The notes below the pieces were generated by a model. It searched no databases. It saw only the letters and a list, made by a program, of their open reading frames with translations, and was not told the origin of the DNA. 41,720 bases of DNA from Gemmatimonadota bacterium (GTDB taxonomy: Bacteria > Gemmatimonadota > Gemmatimonadetes > Longimicrobiales > Gaopeijiaceae). Below, one piece after another: positions 23,164 to 31,052 of the stretch (its first letter is position 1; every line of letters begins with the position of its first letter). The position numbers and the translations under genes are program-made. The stretch is from contig SHZS01000010.1 in assembly GCA_009692105.1 (NCBI GenBank), forward strand, positions 1-41,720, written 5' to 3'.

Positions 23164-24221
23164 AGCATGGCATGAAGGATGGCGTGAAAGGTGGCGCGGG
23201 AGCGCGCGGCCCGGTCTGGGCGGGCACGGTTTGGGCGGGCTCGGTCTGGGCGGTGGCGCTCGCGGCCATCCTTTGCGCCGCACTCTTCCTCAGCATCCGA
23301 CTCGGCGCGGCGGAGCTCTCCACCCGGGAGATCATGGAGGCCTTGCGTGGAGCGGGCTCGGAGACCGGGCGCTTCATCGTCCTGGACCTTCGCCTTCCGC
23401 GAGCCCTCATGGGGCTTCTCGTGGGAGGGGGGCTCGCCGTTTCGGGAGCCACTTTCCAGGCCCTGTTACGGAACCCGCTCGCCGAGCCGTACATCCTCGG
23501 CATCTCAGGCGGAGCGGCCTCGGGCGCCCTCCTCGTCCTGGCACTGGGGTGGATGGCCGAGACTTCGTGGCTCCTGCCACTCGCCGCCTTTTCGGGGGCA
23601 GCGCTGGCGATTTTCCTCGTCTTTGGAGTCGCGCTGTCCGCGGACTGGAGGATGGACGTCCGGGTCCTTCTCCTTTCCGGTGTCGTCGTGGGTGCGTTCT
23701 TCACGGCGGGCATCGCCCTCATCTTGGCGCTCGCTGACGCACCGACGATGCGATCGGCACTGCTCTGGATGATGGGGAGCCTCTCCGGTTCCTCGTGGAG
23801 TAGCGTCTCCGTGGTGGCTGGGTACACGCTCCCCCTCGCGGCCGCGCTCTTCGCCCTGTCGCGGTCCCTGAACCTCATGTCCATCGGCGAGGAAACCGCC
23901 GCGTACCTTGGGACGGATGTGGAGACGGTGAAGCGGCTGGCCTATGGTGCGGCTTCGTTCATCGCTGCGGCCGGAGTTGCCTTCGCCGGGGTCATCGGGT
24001 TCGTCGGATTGATCGTCCCGCACGCACTCAGGCTCATGGTCGGCTCGGATAACCGGCTCCTCCTTCCCCTCTCCTTCCTCGCGGGCGCAGGTTTTCTGAC
24101 CGTCGCGGATCTGGTCGCGAGGACGGCGCTCGCCCCTTCCGAGATCCCGATCGGGGTGGTGACCGCCTTCCTTGGGGTCCCGATGTTCCTCCTCCTGCTC
24201 CGGCGGAGCATTCGGCCGTGA
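23160..24221 (+). CDS. FecCD/BtuC-family ABC importer permease
   Basis: A 353-residue integral membrane permease with about nine or ten helices. Diagnostic motifs of the FecCD family are RLPRALMGLLVGGGLAVSG near residue 80, QALLRNPLAEPYILGISGGA near 98-118, and late VIGFVGLIVPHALRLMVG near 280, the ATPase-contact region. Residues 2-33 are unusual: they comprise three 12-bp and three 15-bp tandem duplications giving KHGMKDGVKGGA and VWAG/TVWAG/SVWAV before the first helix. The ATG overlaps the stop of the binding protein (ATGA) and the gene is followed by the ATPase with a GTGA overlap, a tightly coupled operon. Confidence 0.92.
   Translation: MKHGMKDGVKGGAGARGPVWAGTVWAGSVWAVALAAILCAALFLSIRLGAAELSTREIMEALRGAGSETGRFIVLDLRLPRALMGLLVGGGLAVSGATFQALLRNPLAEPYILGISGGAASGALLVLALGWMAETSWLLPLAAFSGAALAIFLVFGVALSADWRMDVRVLLLSGVVVGAFFTAGIALILALADAPTMRSALLWMMGSLSGSSWSSVSVVAGYTLPLAAALFALSRSLNLMSIGEETAAYLGTDVETVKRLAYGAASFIAAAGVAFAGVIGFVGLIVPHALRLMVGSDNRLLLPLSFLAGAGFLTVADLVARTALAPSEIPIGVVTAFLGVPMFLLLLRRSIRP
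23163..23258. repeat. two adjacent in-phase tandem repeats at the permease N-terminus
   Basis: Three 12-bp units at 23163-23198 (AAGCATGGCATG and variants) are followed after 15 bp by three 15-bp units at 23214-23258 (GTCTGGGCGGGCACG and variants). Both keep the reading frame. Confidence 0.8.
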
Positions 24222-24991
24222 TATTCGAGGCTAGGGAGCTGGTGGTCCGGTACCGAAGGAACGCCTCCGCGGCCCTCGACGGCGTGTCCCTCCGAGTGCC
24301 CTCGGGGTGCCTCTATGCAATCCTCGGTCCCAACGGATCCGGAAAGTCGACCCTGATGCGGGCGCTCCTGGGGACCTTGCCCTTGGAGTCCGGCTCGGCG
24401 GCGCTGGACGGGAGGACCGTCAACGCATGGACTCGAGCCGAGATTGCCCGCGCCGTCGGTGTCGTGCCCCAAATCGAATCGGTTGCCTTCCCGATATCGG
24501 TCCGTGAGATGGTCGGCATGGGACGCTATCCCCACCTGAGACCGCTTGGGCGGGAGGGGGTTTCGGACCGACTGAAGGTCCAAGAGGCCCTCCGCGAGTG
24601 CGACGTGGAATCGCTCGTGGATAGAGACGTGAGTACCCTCTCGGGGGGAGAGGCCCAGAGGGTCCGAATCGCTCGCGCCCTCGCGCAGGCGCCACGTGCG
24701 CTCATCCTCGACGAGCCGACCGCGAGCCTGGACGTCAGGCACGAGATGGAGATCCTTCGGTTACTCAGGCGGTGGGCGGATTCCGGGATCACCGTCGTCC
24801 TGATCACCCACCGGCTGAACGCTGCCTCACGCTTCGCCGATCGACTTCTCCTTCTCAGCCGCGGGAGGGTAGCGGCCGAGGGAACCCCGAACGAGGTCCT
24901 TCGGGAGGACATCTTGGAGAGCGTCTACGAATGGGAGCTGGACGTGCGCACTGATCCGGTCACGGGCAGCCTGGCCGTCACCGCTCGTTAG
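24218..24991 (+). CDS. ABC importer ATP-binding protein (FecE/BtuD/HmuV type)
   Basis: A 257-residue ATPase. Walker A is GPNGSGKST at 37-45, the Q-loop is VVPQ near 85, the signature is LSGGE at 141-145, Walker B is ALILDEP at 161-167 and the switch histidine is in ITHR near 196. VGMGRYPHL, typical of siderophore and cobalamin importer ATPases, lies at about 99-107. It starts with GTG at 24218, sharing bases with the permease stop. Its own stop TAG contributes to the AGGAG ribosome site of gspH, 9 bp beyond. It powers uptake together with the two upstream genes. Confidence 0.92.
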   Translation: MIFEARELVVRYRRNASAALDGVSLRVPSGCLYAILGPNGSGKSTLMRALLGTLPLESGSAALDGRTVNAWTRAEIARAVGVVPQIESVAFPISVREMVGMGRYPHLRPLGREGVSDRLKVQEALRECDVESLVDRDVSTLSGGEAQRVRIARALAQAPRALILDEPTASLDVRHEMEILRLLRRWADSGITVVLITHRLNAASRFADRLLLLSRGRVAAEGTPNEVLREDILESVYEWELDVRTDPVTGSLAVTAR

Positions 24992-25000
24992 GAGCTTTCC

Positions 25001-25444
25001 TTGAGACTCTTCGCACGTTCGGGTGGCCCACCCACGCCGCCGCCGCCCTGGTCGTTGGGGATCGCCCGGCGGAGCCGCGGGCTCACCCTGATCGAGATGC
25101 TCGTCGTGATCGTGCTCCTGGGCCTCCTGTCCGCCCTGGTTGCCCCCTCGTTTTACCCGCTTCGGCCCGCACCTGACGATGCTGTGCAGCGAGTCATCGA
25201 CGCGGCGCGCCGAGCCGCGGTGCGTCGCGCGCAGTCCCTGACCCTTTCGTTCGCGCCGGACGGGGGCTGGGTGGTGGAGGGGGGAGGGGAGTCCGGGACC
25301 CTCGCGCAGCCCCCCGTGTCCCCGATGCGCGTGCACATCTCACCCCTAGGAGTCTGCCTGCTCGACACCGCACGGGGGCCCGAGCCTGCGCCGATAATCG
25401 ATCCCGTTCACTGCCGCTTGAGCTGGCGTAGCGGCGCCTCGTGA
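25001..25444 (+). CDS. gspH: type II secretion minor pseudopilin H
   Basis: The 147-residue product is a pseudopilin. Its leader is long (27 residues, proline-rich PPTPPPPW) and ends with SRG before LTLIEMLVVIVLLGLLSALV, the prepilin peptidase site with glycine at -1 and glutamate at +5. The globular part is short. The TTG start at 25001 is preceded by GGAGC that overlaps the stop of the ABC ATPase, so translation is probably coupled to it. It is the first of eleven gsp genes. GspH and other minor pseudopilins are hard to separate; order before gspI supports H. Confidence 0.8.
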   Translation: MRLFARSGGPPTPPPPWSLGIARRSRGLTLIEMLVVIVLLGLLSALVAPSFYPLRPAPDDAVQRVIDAARRAAVRRAQSLTLSFAPDGGWVVEGGGESGTLAQPPVSPMRVHISPLGVCLLDTARGPEPAPIIDPVHCRLSWRSGAS

Positions 25445-25770
25445 CGCTCCTCGAATCGCTCGTAGCCCTCGTGATCATCGGGCTCACGGCCGTGGGCTTC
25501 CTCGAGGCGTTCCAGACCACCTCGCGCTCCACGCGAGACGCCGAGGTGTGGGTGCAAGCCGTCGGTTACGCCGAAGCGTCGATGGAGGAAACCAAGCTCG
25601 GTACCTTCCTACGTGACCCCACCGCACTCGATGCCCTTCCGGCAAGCTTCACAGACGACATCGTCGTCGAGCCGTGGGCCGGCGCTCGGAGCATTACACA
25701 GATTACAGTGACGGTCACGCTTCCGGGTGGCGGCACGTTCGCCCTGCATCGCCTGGTCCGCACGCCATGA
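25441..25770 (+). CDS. gspI: type II secretion minor pseudopilin I, without a leader
   Basis: The 109-residue product begins (GTG 25441) with MTLLESLVALVIIGLTAVGFLEA, the hydrophobic pilin helix starting precisely at the mature +1 residue. Glutamate +5 is present. The codons before GTG in this frame are TAG, CGG, CGC, CTC, so no glycine at -1 and no leader can be encoded. GspI proteins normally have a short leader cut by the prepilin peptidase. The GTG overlaps the gspH stop. Length and position between gspH and gspJ support GspI. The missing leader may be real or due to a sequence error near the junction. Confidence 0.75.
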   Translation: MTLLESLVALVIIGLTAVGFLEAFQTTSRSTRDAEVWVQAVGYAEASMEETKLGTFLRDPTALDALPASFTDDIVVEPWAGARSITQITVTVTLPGGGTFALHRLVRTP

Positions 25771-26366
25771 CACGACGCGGTGGGTTCACGCTCCTCGAGC
25801 TAATGGTTGCCGTCCTACTGACCAGCGTCGTGGCCCTGCTCGCGTACGCGACGGTGCGTGCGGGGCTCGATACAAGCGAGCGTCTCGAGCGCTACCGGAC
25901 GACGGTGGGGGCCCAGATCATCGTGCGCGCCATGCTCTTCGACGCCCTCCGTCACCTTCCGGAGGGAGGTGGCGCGGCGATGAGCGACGTGCTCTTTGCC
26001 ATCGAGGACCGGACAAACAGTGCGGGCCTGCCGAGCGATGTAGTGCGGTTCCTTTCGCGGGGGGTCACCTCTCCTCTGGGCGCATCGGCCACCTGGTCCG
26101 TGACGCTCGCGCCTTCGGAAGAGGGTGTACGCCTGGTCGCGGTCCCCGTGGACGCAACCGAGGCCGCGCCGATCGACGCCCTGCTGGTAGGAGCGCGAGG
26201 CCTGAGCGTGCGCGTGATCGCGCGCACAGGGGACTCCGAGTGGACTGACGGATGGGATGCTGCCGGGCAAGTACCGGCGGCGGTTGCGCTTGAGTTTCTC
26301 TCCGATGAAGGTGTCCCGGTGACGCCGCCACTCGTAGTTCATGCCGCCCTGGAAGGTGTGCCATGA
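25767..26366 (+). CDS. gspJ: type II secretion minor pseudopilin J
   Basis: The 199-residue product has a compact class III leader, MTRRGG, followed by FTLLELMVAVLLTSVVALLAYA. The cleavage would be after Gly 6, giving Phe +1 and Glu +5. The larger globular domain of about 170 residues is typical of GspJ. The ATG overlaps the stop of gspI by 3 bases (ATGA). In the family GspJ pairs with GspI and GspK in the tip of the pseudopilus. Confidence 0.82.
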   Translation: MTRRGGFTLLELMVAVLLTSVVALLAYATVRAGLDTSERLERYRTTVGAQIIVRAMLFDALRHLPEGGGAAMSDVLFAIEDRTNSAGLPSDVVRFLSRGVTSPLGASATWSVTLAPSEEGVRLVAVPVDATEAAPIDALLVGARGLSVRVIARTGDSEWTDGWDAAGQVPAAVALEFLSDEGVPVTPPLVVHAALEGVP

Positions 26367-27112
26367 GGGAGCGGAGCGGAGCGGCCCTGATGCTCGTGCT
26401 CTGGCTCATCGTCATCCTCGGAGCGATCTGCACCGAGGTCGTCATCGCCACGCGCTCGACCACCGCGGTCGCGGCGAACTACCGGGCGCGCGCGGTGGCG
26501 AGGTACGCCGCGGAGAGCGGCGTGACGGTGGCGGTGGCCACGCTGGAGGATAGCCTCGCGAGAGCCATCGATGCGGGAACGCGGCGCGACTACCTGAACC
26601 ATCTGGGCCGCGCCCTGGGGACCGGCGATCAACTGTCGCTCGGTGACGGGCGCGCCGCCGTCGCTCTGATCGACGTGGGCTCCCGGCTGGACGCCAATAC
26701 GGCAGACGCAGAATCGCTCACCACTCTGTTCTCCTTCTTCACGGATCCGCTCGAGGCGGCGAACGTGGCGGCCGCGATGCGAGCGTTCATCGGCGGAGAC
26801 GTAGACACCCTGACGCCCCACCCGCTCAAGAGCCTCGGCGAGCTGACCCTCATCCCGGGCGTCCCCCGGGGGTTGGCGGAGAGGGCGTCCGAGTTTCTGA
26901 CCGTCGATGGAGATGGTACGATCAATAGCGCGACCGCCCCCGAGCCGGTGCTCGCTGCCGCGGGGGGTGAGCTCCGGGACGAGCCCTCGCGCATTCTCGT
27001 CGTCAGCCGTGGTTGGCTGGAAGGGCACCCATTGACCCACGAGATCCAGGCGGTCTACGCGGTGGTCGGCAGCGATCTGACGCTGATCCGGTGGCGGGAA
27101 GGGGATCTGTGA
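26363..27112 (+). CDS. gspK: type II secretion minor pseudopilin K
   Basis: The 249-residue product has a short leader MRERSG before AALMLVLWLIVILGAICTEVVIATRS, a pilin helix that lacks glutamate +5, as is normal for GspK. The alpha domain follows, with DANTADAESLTTLFSFF and a helix-hairpin-helix-like LIPGVPRGLAE near residue 170, both usual in GspK. It caps the pseudopilus. Its ATG overlaps the gspJ stop and its stop overlaps the next GTG. Confidence 0.88.
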   Translation: MRERSGAALMLVLWLIVILGAICTEVVIATRSTTAVAANYRARAVARYAAESGVTVAVATLEDSLARAIDAGTRRDYLNHLGRALGTGDQLSLGDGRAAVALIDVGSRLDANTADAESLTTLFSFFTDPLEAANVAAAMRAFIGGDVDTLTPHPLKSLGELTLIPGVPRGLAERASEFLTVDGDGTINSATAPEPVLAAAGGELRDEPSRILVVSRGWLEGHPLTHEIQAVYAVVGSDLTLIRWREGDL

Positions 27113-28272
27113 TCGACGTCATCGGCGTGGAGCTCACTCCGGACGTCGTGCGTGTGGTCGCGCTGGGCCCGTGGCGCTCGATGCCTCGCGGGACGTACGA
27201 GGCTGGGTGGGACCCGGCGCGTCCCGCTGAGGTCATGGCGTACCTGCGCGAGCAAATCGGTCCTGTGGGCCGTATCGCGCTCAGCGTGGGACTCGGCTTC
27301 CTCCATCCGAAGCACGTGAAGCTCCCCCCCGCCCCGGCCGCCGAACGCCGACGCATGCTCGCACTTGAGCCGGACCGCTTCTTCCCCCTTCCGGGCCAGC
27401 CCCTGGTGATCTCCTTGACCAGCGAGCAGAGCTTCGCTTTCGCCATCGAGGCCGACCTGCTCGAGCGCTGGATTTGCGCCTTCGAAGAGTGGGCTCCGGT
27501 CGAGAGCGTGGAGGCGACACCGGTCTCTCTCGCCCGCCTGCTGGGGAAATCAGGGGCGCCCGGCGTTTTCGCCGTTCCGGCGGGCCCGGGTGAATCCGGT
27601 CTCATCGAGATGGAAGACGGGCGCCTCAAGTCGGCGCGCCGGGTCCCCGCCGAGGCAACCGCGCCAGCTCCGCAGCCCCTTCCGACACTGGGTGGGACGC
27701 CCGGCCATCTTCTCGCTGCGCACGGTGCGGCGCTGGGCGTGAGGGGCGCGCTCGATGCCATGCTCCTTCCGGACACCCTCGCCGTCCGGATCCGGCGCCG
27801 GCGCGTGCGGCGTCTGGCGCGCGCCGGCGGCATGTGCGTCGTCTCCCTGGGTCTCGCTCTCTGGGCTGTCGACCGCTCGCGCGAGCGCACGCTGGAACGC
27901 ATCGATGCAGAGATCGCGCTCGTGGCGCCGCGCGCCCAGCGGGCGATAGAGCTGCGCGATCGTCTCGCGGCGATGGATCGTGAGGCGGCGGCGATCGACC
28001 AGCTCGGTCGCCGCCGCGCGAATCCTCTAGTGGTGCTTGCCGCGCTGAGCGAACGCCTGCCTGCGGGAGCCACCGTGCTCAACGCGGGCGCGCGTGGGGA
28101 TGATTGGCAGATCGACGGAACGGCGGGGGATGCGGCGGCGATCGTGCCGCTGCTGGATCAGGACGAACGGTTTCAGGACGTGCGGTTTCTCTCGGCGAGC
28201 GCGCGCTTCCGCGACGGTGGCCGAACATACGAGACCTTCTCCGTCGCCTTCCGTGTTCGGCCAGCTCGTTAG
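27109..28272 (+). CDS. gspL: type II secretion assembly protein L (PilM/PilN-like fusion)
   Basis: The 387-residue product from GTG 27109 has an N-terminal actin-like PilM/GspL domain (VIDVIGVELTPDVVRVVALG; LALEPDRFFPLPG near 85), a transmembrane helix near 245-260 (GGMCVVSLGLALWAV) and a periplasmic PilN-like ferredoxin fold (LAALSERLPAGATVLNAG near 310). In the family it links the GspE ATPase to the inner-membrane platform. It is divergent from classical GspL but the layout and place before gspM are clear. The 3' end overlaps gspM by 20 bp. Confidence 0.75.
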   Translation: MIDVIGVELTPDVVRVVALGPWRSMPRGTYEAGWDPARPAEVMAYLREQIGPVGRIALSVGLGFLHPKHVKLPPAPAAERRRMLALEPDRFFPLPGQPLVISLTSEQSFAFAIEADLLERWICAFEEWAPVESVEATPVSLARLLGKSGAPGVFAVPAGPGESGLIEMEDGRLKSARRVPAEATAPAPQPLPTLGGTPGHLLAAHGAALGVRGALDAMLLPDTLAVRIRRRRVRRLARAGGMCVVSLGLALWAVDRSRERTLERIDAEIALVAPRAQRAIELRDRLAAMDREAAAIDQLGRRRANPLVVLAALSERLPAGATVLNAGARGDDWQIDGTAGDAAAIVPLLDQDERFQDVRFLSASARFRDGGRTYETFSVAFRVRPAR

Positions 28273-28819
28273 CGCGCGCGAGCGCCGCACGATCATCCTC
28301 GGGCTGTCGGTGAGCCTGATCGCGCTGACGATCGCATACGGCGCGATGCCCTTCGTCAGGCGTTGGCAGACACACGAGGAAGTCATCGCCTCGAAGATCG
28401 AACAGCTGGCGCGGCTGCGTGGCCTCGTGGCGAGCGAGTCGCGACTGAGCAACCTGGTCCGTGACCGTGCTGCCGTGCTGGAGTCGGGACCGCAGCGCCT
28501 GCTCTCTGGTCGCACGCCCGCACTCGCGGCCGCGACGCTGCAGTCGCTCATTCAGCACTTCGCTGATCAAAGTCGTGTGACGGTGTCGCGGCTCGACGTC
28601 GCGGGCGCCCCGGACGGAAGCGACGGGGTATTCCCAATGATTCCCGCCACGGTATCAGCGGTCGGAGACATCTATGGCATCACGGAGATGCTGTCGCTCC
28701 TTCAGCACGGGTCGCTATTGCTCGAGATCAAGGAGCTGGGCATTCGGCCGAATCCGGCCCTGCGAGGCGAGCTGCTGCAGATGACGGTGACACTTCACGG
28801 CCCTTACCTGGGCAGCTGA
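28253..28819 (+). CDS. gspM: type II secretion assembly protein M (PilO-like)
   Basis: The 188-residue product from GTG 28253 has a short cytoplasmic tail (VFGQLVSARERRT), one transmembrane helix IILGLSVSLIALTIAYGAMPF, a coiled segment (EEVIASKIEQLARLRGLV) and a small alpha/beta periplasmic domain. This is the PilO/GspM layout, which pairs with GspL through the coiled coil. No distinctive motif exists in the family, so assignment is by topology and gene order. The start lies inside gspL. Confidence 0.7.
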   Translation: MFGQLVSARERRTIILGLSVSLIALTIAYGAMPFVRRWQTHEEVIASKIEQLARLRGLVASESRLSNLVRDRAAVLESGPQRLLSGRTPALAAATLQSLIQHFADQSRVTVSRLDVAGAPDGSDGVFPMIPATVSAVGDIYGITEMLSLLQHGSLLLEIKELGIRPNPALRGELLQMTVTLHGPYLGS

Positions 28820-28829
28820 GGCGACCATC

Positions 28830-29324
28830 GTGAACTCGGTGCGCCTCGAGCTGGCCCTACGGGCTGTTATCGCGATTTCCATGGGCATCGCGGTCGTAGC
28901 GCTCGTGTGGCGGCCATCCGTGCCGATGCTGGAGGTCGCTCCCGCCGGGGTCGATTTCCCGCCGATCACGCGGCCGCTGTCCACCATCGATCCGGCCGCC
29001 GGCCAGACGATCGTCGCCGCGGACATCTTTTCGGCCTCACGCACGGCCCCGGCGGTCCGCTACAACCCGGTCGACCCCGACGCTGGGAACGTCCCCGACC
29101 CCTCACCGATCACCGAGGACCAGGCCGTACCACAGCTGTACGGCACCGTGGTCGGTCCCCGCGGGGCGTCCGCGCTGATGCGCCTCGATGCGGGAACGAC
29201 GGGCGCGCAACTCTATCGCGAAGGAGATCGTGGGGGTACATATCGAGTAGAGGAGATCGATGAGCAGTCCGTCGTCCTGAGCGGTCCAGAGGGACGAATC
29301 GTGGTGCGTCTAGTTCACCCCTAG
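28830..29324 (+). CDS. gspC: type II secretion inner-membrane protein C-like
   Basis: The 164-residue product (GTG 28830) has one N-terminal helix (LRAVIAISMGIAVVALVW), a proline-rich periplasmic linker and a beta-rich end: VPQLYGTVVGPRGASALMRL then REGDRGGTYRVEEID and VVLSGPEGRIVVRL. That end resembles the homology region of GspC and the PilP barrel, which contact the secretin. It lacks a C-terminal PDZ or coiled coil. It sits immediately before the secretin gene, the usual place for GspC. Confidence 0.7.
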   Translation: MNSVRLELALRAVIAISMGIAVVALVWRPSVPMLEVAPAGVDFPPITRPLSTIDPAAGQTIVAADIFSASRTAPAVRYNPVDPDAGNVPDPSPITEDQAVPQLYGTVVGPRGASALMRLDAGTTGAQLYREGDRGGTYRVEEIDEQSVVLSGPEGRIVVRLVHP

Positions 29325-29339
29325 GGGGTCGATGCGGTG

Positions 29340-31052
29340 ATGCGAATCAGGGGGATCGCTCTTCTGTGGAGCGCCTTGCTCACCAGCGGGGCCTGGGGCG
29401 GCTTCGCCACCGAGCTGTACGGCCAGGCACAGCCCAGCAATCTCAATTTCGTGAACGCCCTTCTGTCCGACGTCATTCGAACGCTCGCGACGTCCCTGGG
29501 CGTCAACGTTGTGCTCACCGACGTTCCGGAACGGCGTATCACCTTCGTGACGACCGTGCCCGTTCGGCCCGAGGATCTGGGCGGCGTGCTAGAAGCCATC
29601 CTTGAGGCGAACGATCTCGTTCTGGTGCAGAAGGGACCGGTCGCCCAGGTGCTGCCCGTCGCGAGCGCACCATCCACCGGACTGATCCGCTTCGGCATGG
29701 ACCCCGGCGATCCGCCGCCCCTCGGGCTCGTCACTCAGCTCGTGCCGCTGCAGTCGATCGGGGCCGACGAAGCCGCCTCCGCGCTCGCTCAGGTCGCCAG
29801 CGGAAGGGCCCGCATCGAGCCGGTCGCGCGGTCGAATGCGCTCTTGATCACCGACCTCGCATCGAACGTCGCCAGGTACATCGAGGTACTCCGGCGTCTG
29901 GATGAGAGGCCGCGGGAAGAGGCGGGCCTGCGTACCTACGTTGTACCGCTCAGATACGCGAACGCCGAGGATCTCGCGGCCTCGCTCGGTCAGCTGTTCG
30001 GCATCGGCGTGGGCGGCTCACGCGCCGCCTCGCTCTCCGACCGGAGCCTCTCGCGCAGCCTGGACGCCTTCCGCGACCGCGAGGCGGAAGCGTTTCGCCT
30101 GCGCGAGAGCCAGCCCCCGACCGCCGTGGCCTCGTCCGACCCCATAGCCGGGGGTGGGCTTATCGGCAGCACGACGGTGGTGCCCGACCCGCCCACCAAC
30201 GCGCTCCTGATCCGCACGGCCCCACCAAACTTTCCGCTTCTCCGCGAGACGATCGAGGCGCTCGACATCCGTCCCGCGCAGGTGTTGTTCGAGGTCACGG
30301 TCGCCGAGATCACCCTGGGGCAAGCGCAGGATTTCGGGATCGACTGGTCTGTGGTCGGGGGCAGCACCACCGCTCGCCTAGGTACGCCAGCAGCGGTCGA
30401 CAGCGTGGCGCCCATCCGGGACTTCGTCGTGCGGGTGGTGAGCCTGGACCGAGCCAATGTGCGGGCGATGCTGCGCGCGTTGGCGTCGACGTCAAACGTC
30501 CGCGTGCTTTCCACCCCCGAGATCCTCGCGGTTAACAACCGCGAGGCGCGCATCGTCGTCGGCAGCCGCATCCCGTTCGTGGCGTCGACACGGCTCGGTG
30601 ACTTCGCGGTCGATCGCTCGGTGCAGTACGAGGATGTGGGCACCACACTCACCATCATCCCGACGATCAACCAGGACGACTACGTGAGCGTGCAGATCCT
30701 TCAGGAGGTGAACAGCCTGACCACCCAGGTGATCGCCGCCGCTCTGGACGCCCCCGTGATTTCGACCCGAGAGGCGTCGACACGCGCGATCATCCGCGAC
30801 GGGCAGACGATCGTGATCGGCGGGCTGATCGGCGAGTCAACTGACCGTATCGACAGCGGGATTCCGTTTCTGAAGGATATTCCGCTCCTCGGTAATCTGT
30901 TCAAGCGCACCAGCGAGGCACGCGTGCGTACCGAGCTGGCGATCTTCGTCACGCCGTACATCGTGCGCTCGGACGCCGATGCCGACGTCATTCGGGAGCG
31001 CATCCGCGGTCGCATGAACGAGCAGCCACCCGATTCGCCCATAGTACCATGA
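29340..31052 (+). CDS. gspD: type II secretion outer-membrane secretin
   Basis: The 570-residue product is the secretin that forms the outer-membrane channel. A signal peptide (ALLWSALLTSGAWGGFA) precedes N0 and N1 domains (NLNFVNALLSDVIRTLATSLGVNVVLTD near residue 35) and at least one further N-domain. Secretin core motifs are VLSTPEILAVNNREARIVVGSRIPF near 395-420, YEDVGTTLTIIPTINQDDYV near 435 and GQTIVIGGLIGE followed by GIPFLKDIPLLGNLFK near 480-525. A GTG at 29337 precedes the ATG and could also start it. No pilotin is evident. The end overlaps gspE by 4 bp. Confidence 0.93.
   Translation: MRIRGIALLWSALLTSGAWGGFATELYGQAQPSNLNFVNALLSDVIRTLATSLGVNVVLTDVPERRITFVTTVPVRPEDLGGVLEAILEANDLVLVQKGPVAQVLPVASAPSTGLIRFGMDPGDPPPLGLVTQLVPLQSIGADEAASALAQVASGRARIEPVARSNALLITDLASNVARYIEVLRRLDERPREEAGLRTYVVPLRYANAEDLAASLGQLFGIGVGGSRAASLSDRSLSRSLDAFRDREAEAFRLRESQPPTAVASSDPIAGGGLIGSTTVVPDPPTNALLIRTAPPNFPLLRETIEALDIRPAQVLFEVTVAEITLGQAQDFGIDWSVVGGSTTARLGTPAAVDSVAPIRDFVVRVVSLDRANVRAMLRALASTSNVRVLSTPEILAVNNREARIVVGSRIPFVASTRLGDFAVDRSVQYEDVGTTLTIIPTINQDDYVSVQILQEVNSLTTQVIAAALDAPVISTREASTRAIIRDGQTIVIGGLIGESTDRIDSGIPFLKDIPLLGNLFKRTSEARVRTELAIFVTPYIVRSDADADVIRERIRGRMNEQPPDSPIVP

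Noticed and set aside
21027-23283. Two antisense open frames of about 460 codons across the lipoprotein and binding-protein genes
   Set aside because: Both are low-complexity (Arg, Pro, Gly) and lie opposite clear coding sequence with signal peptides and family motifs.
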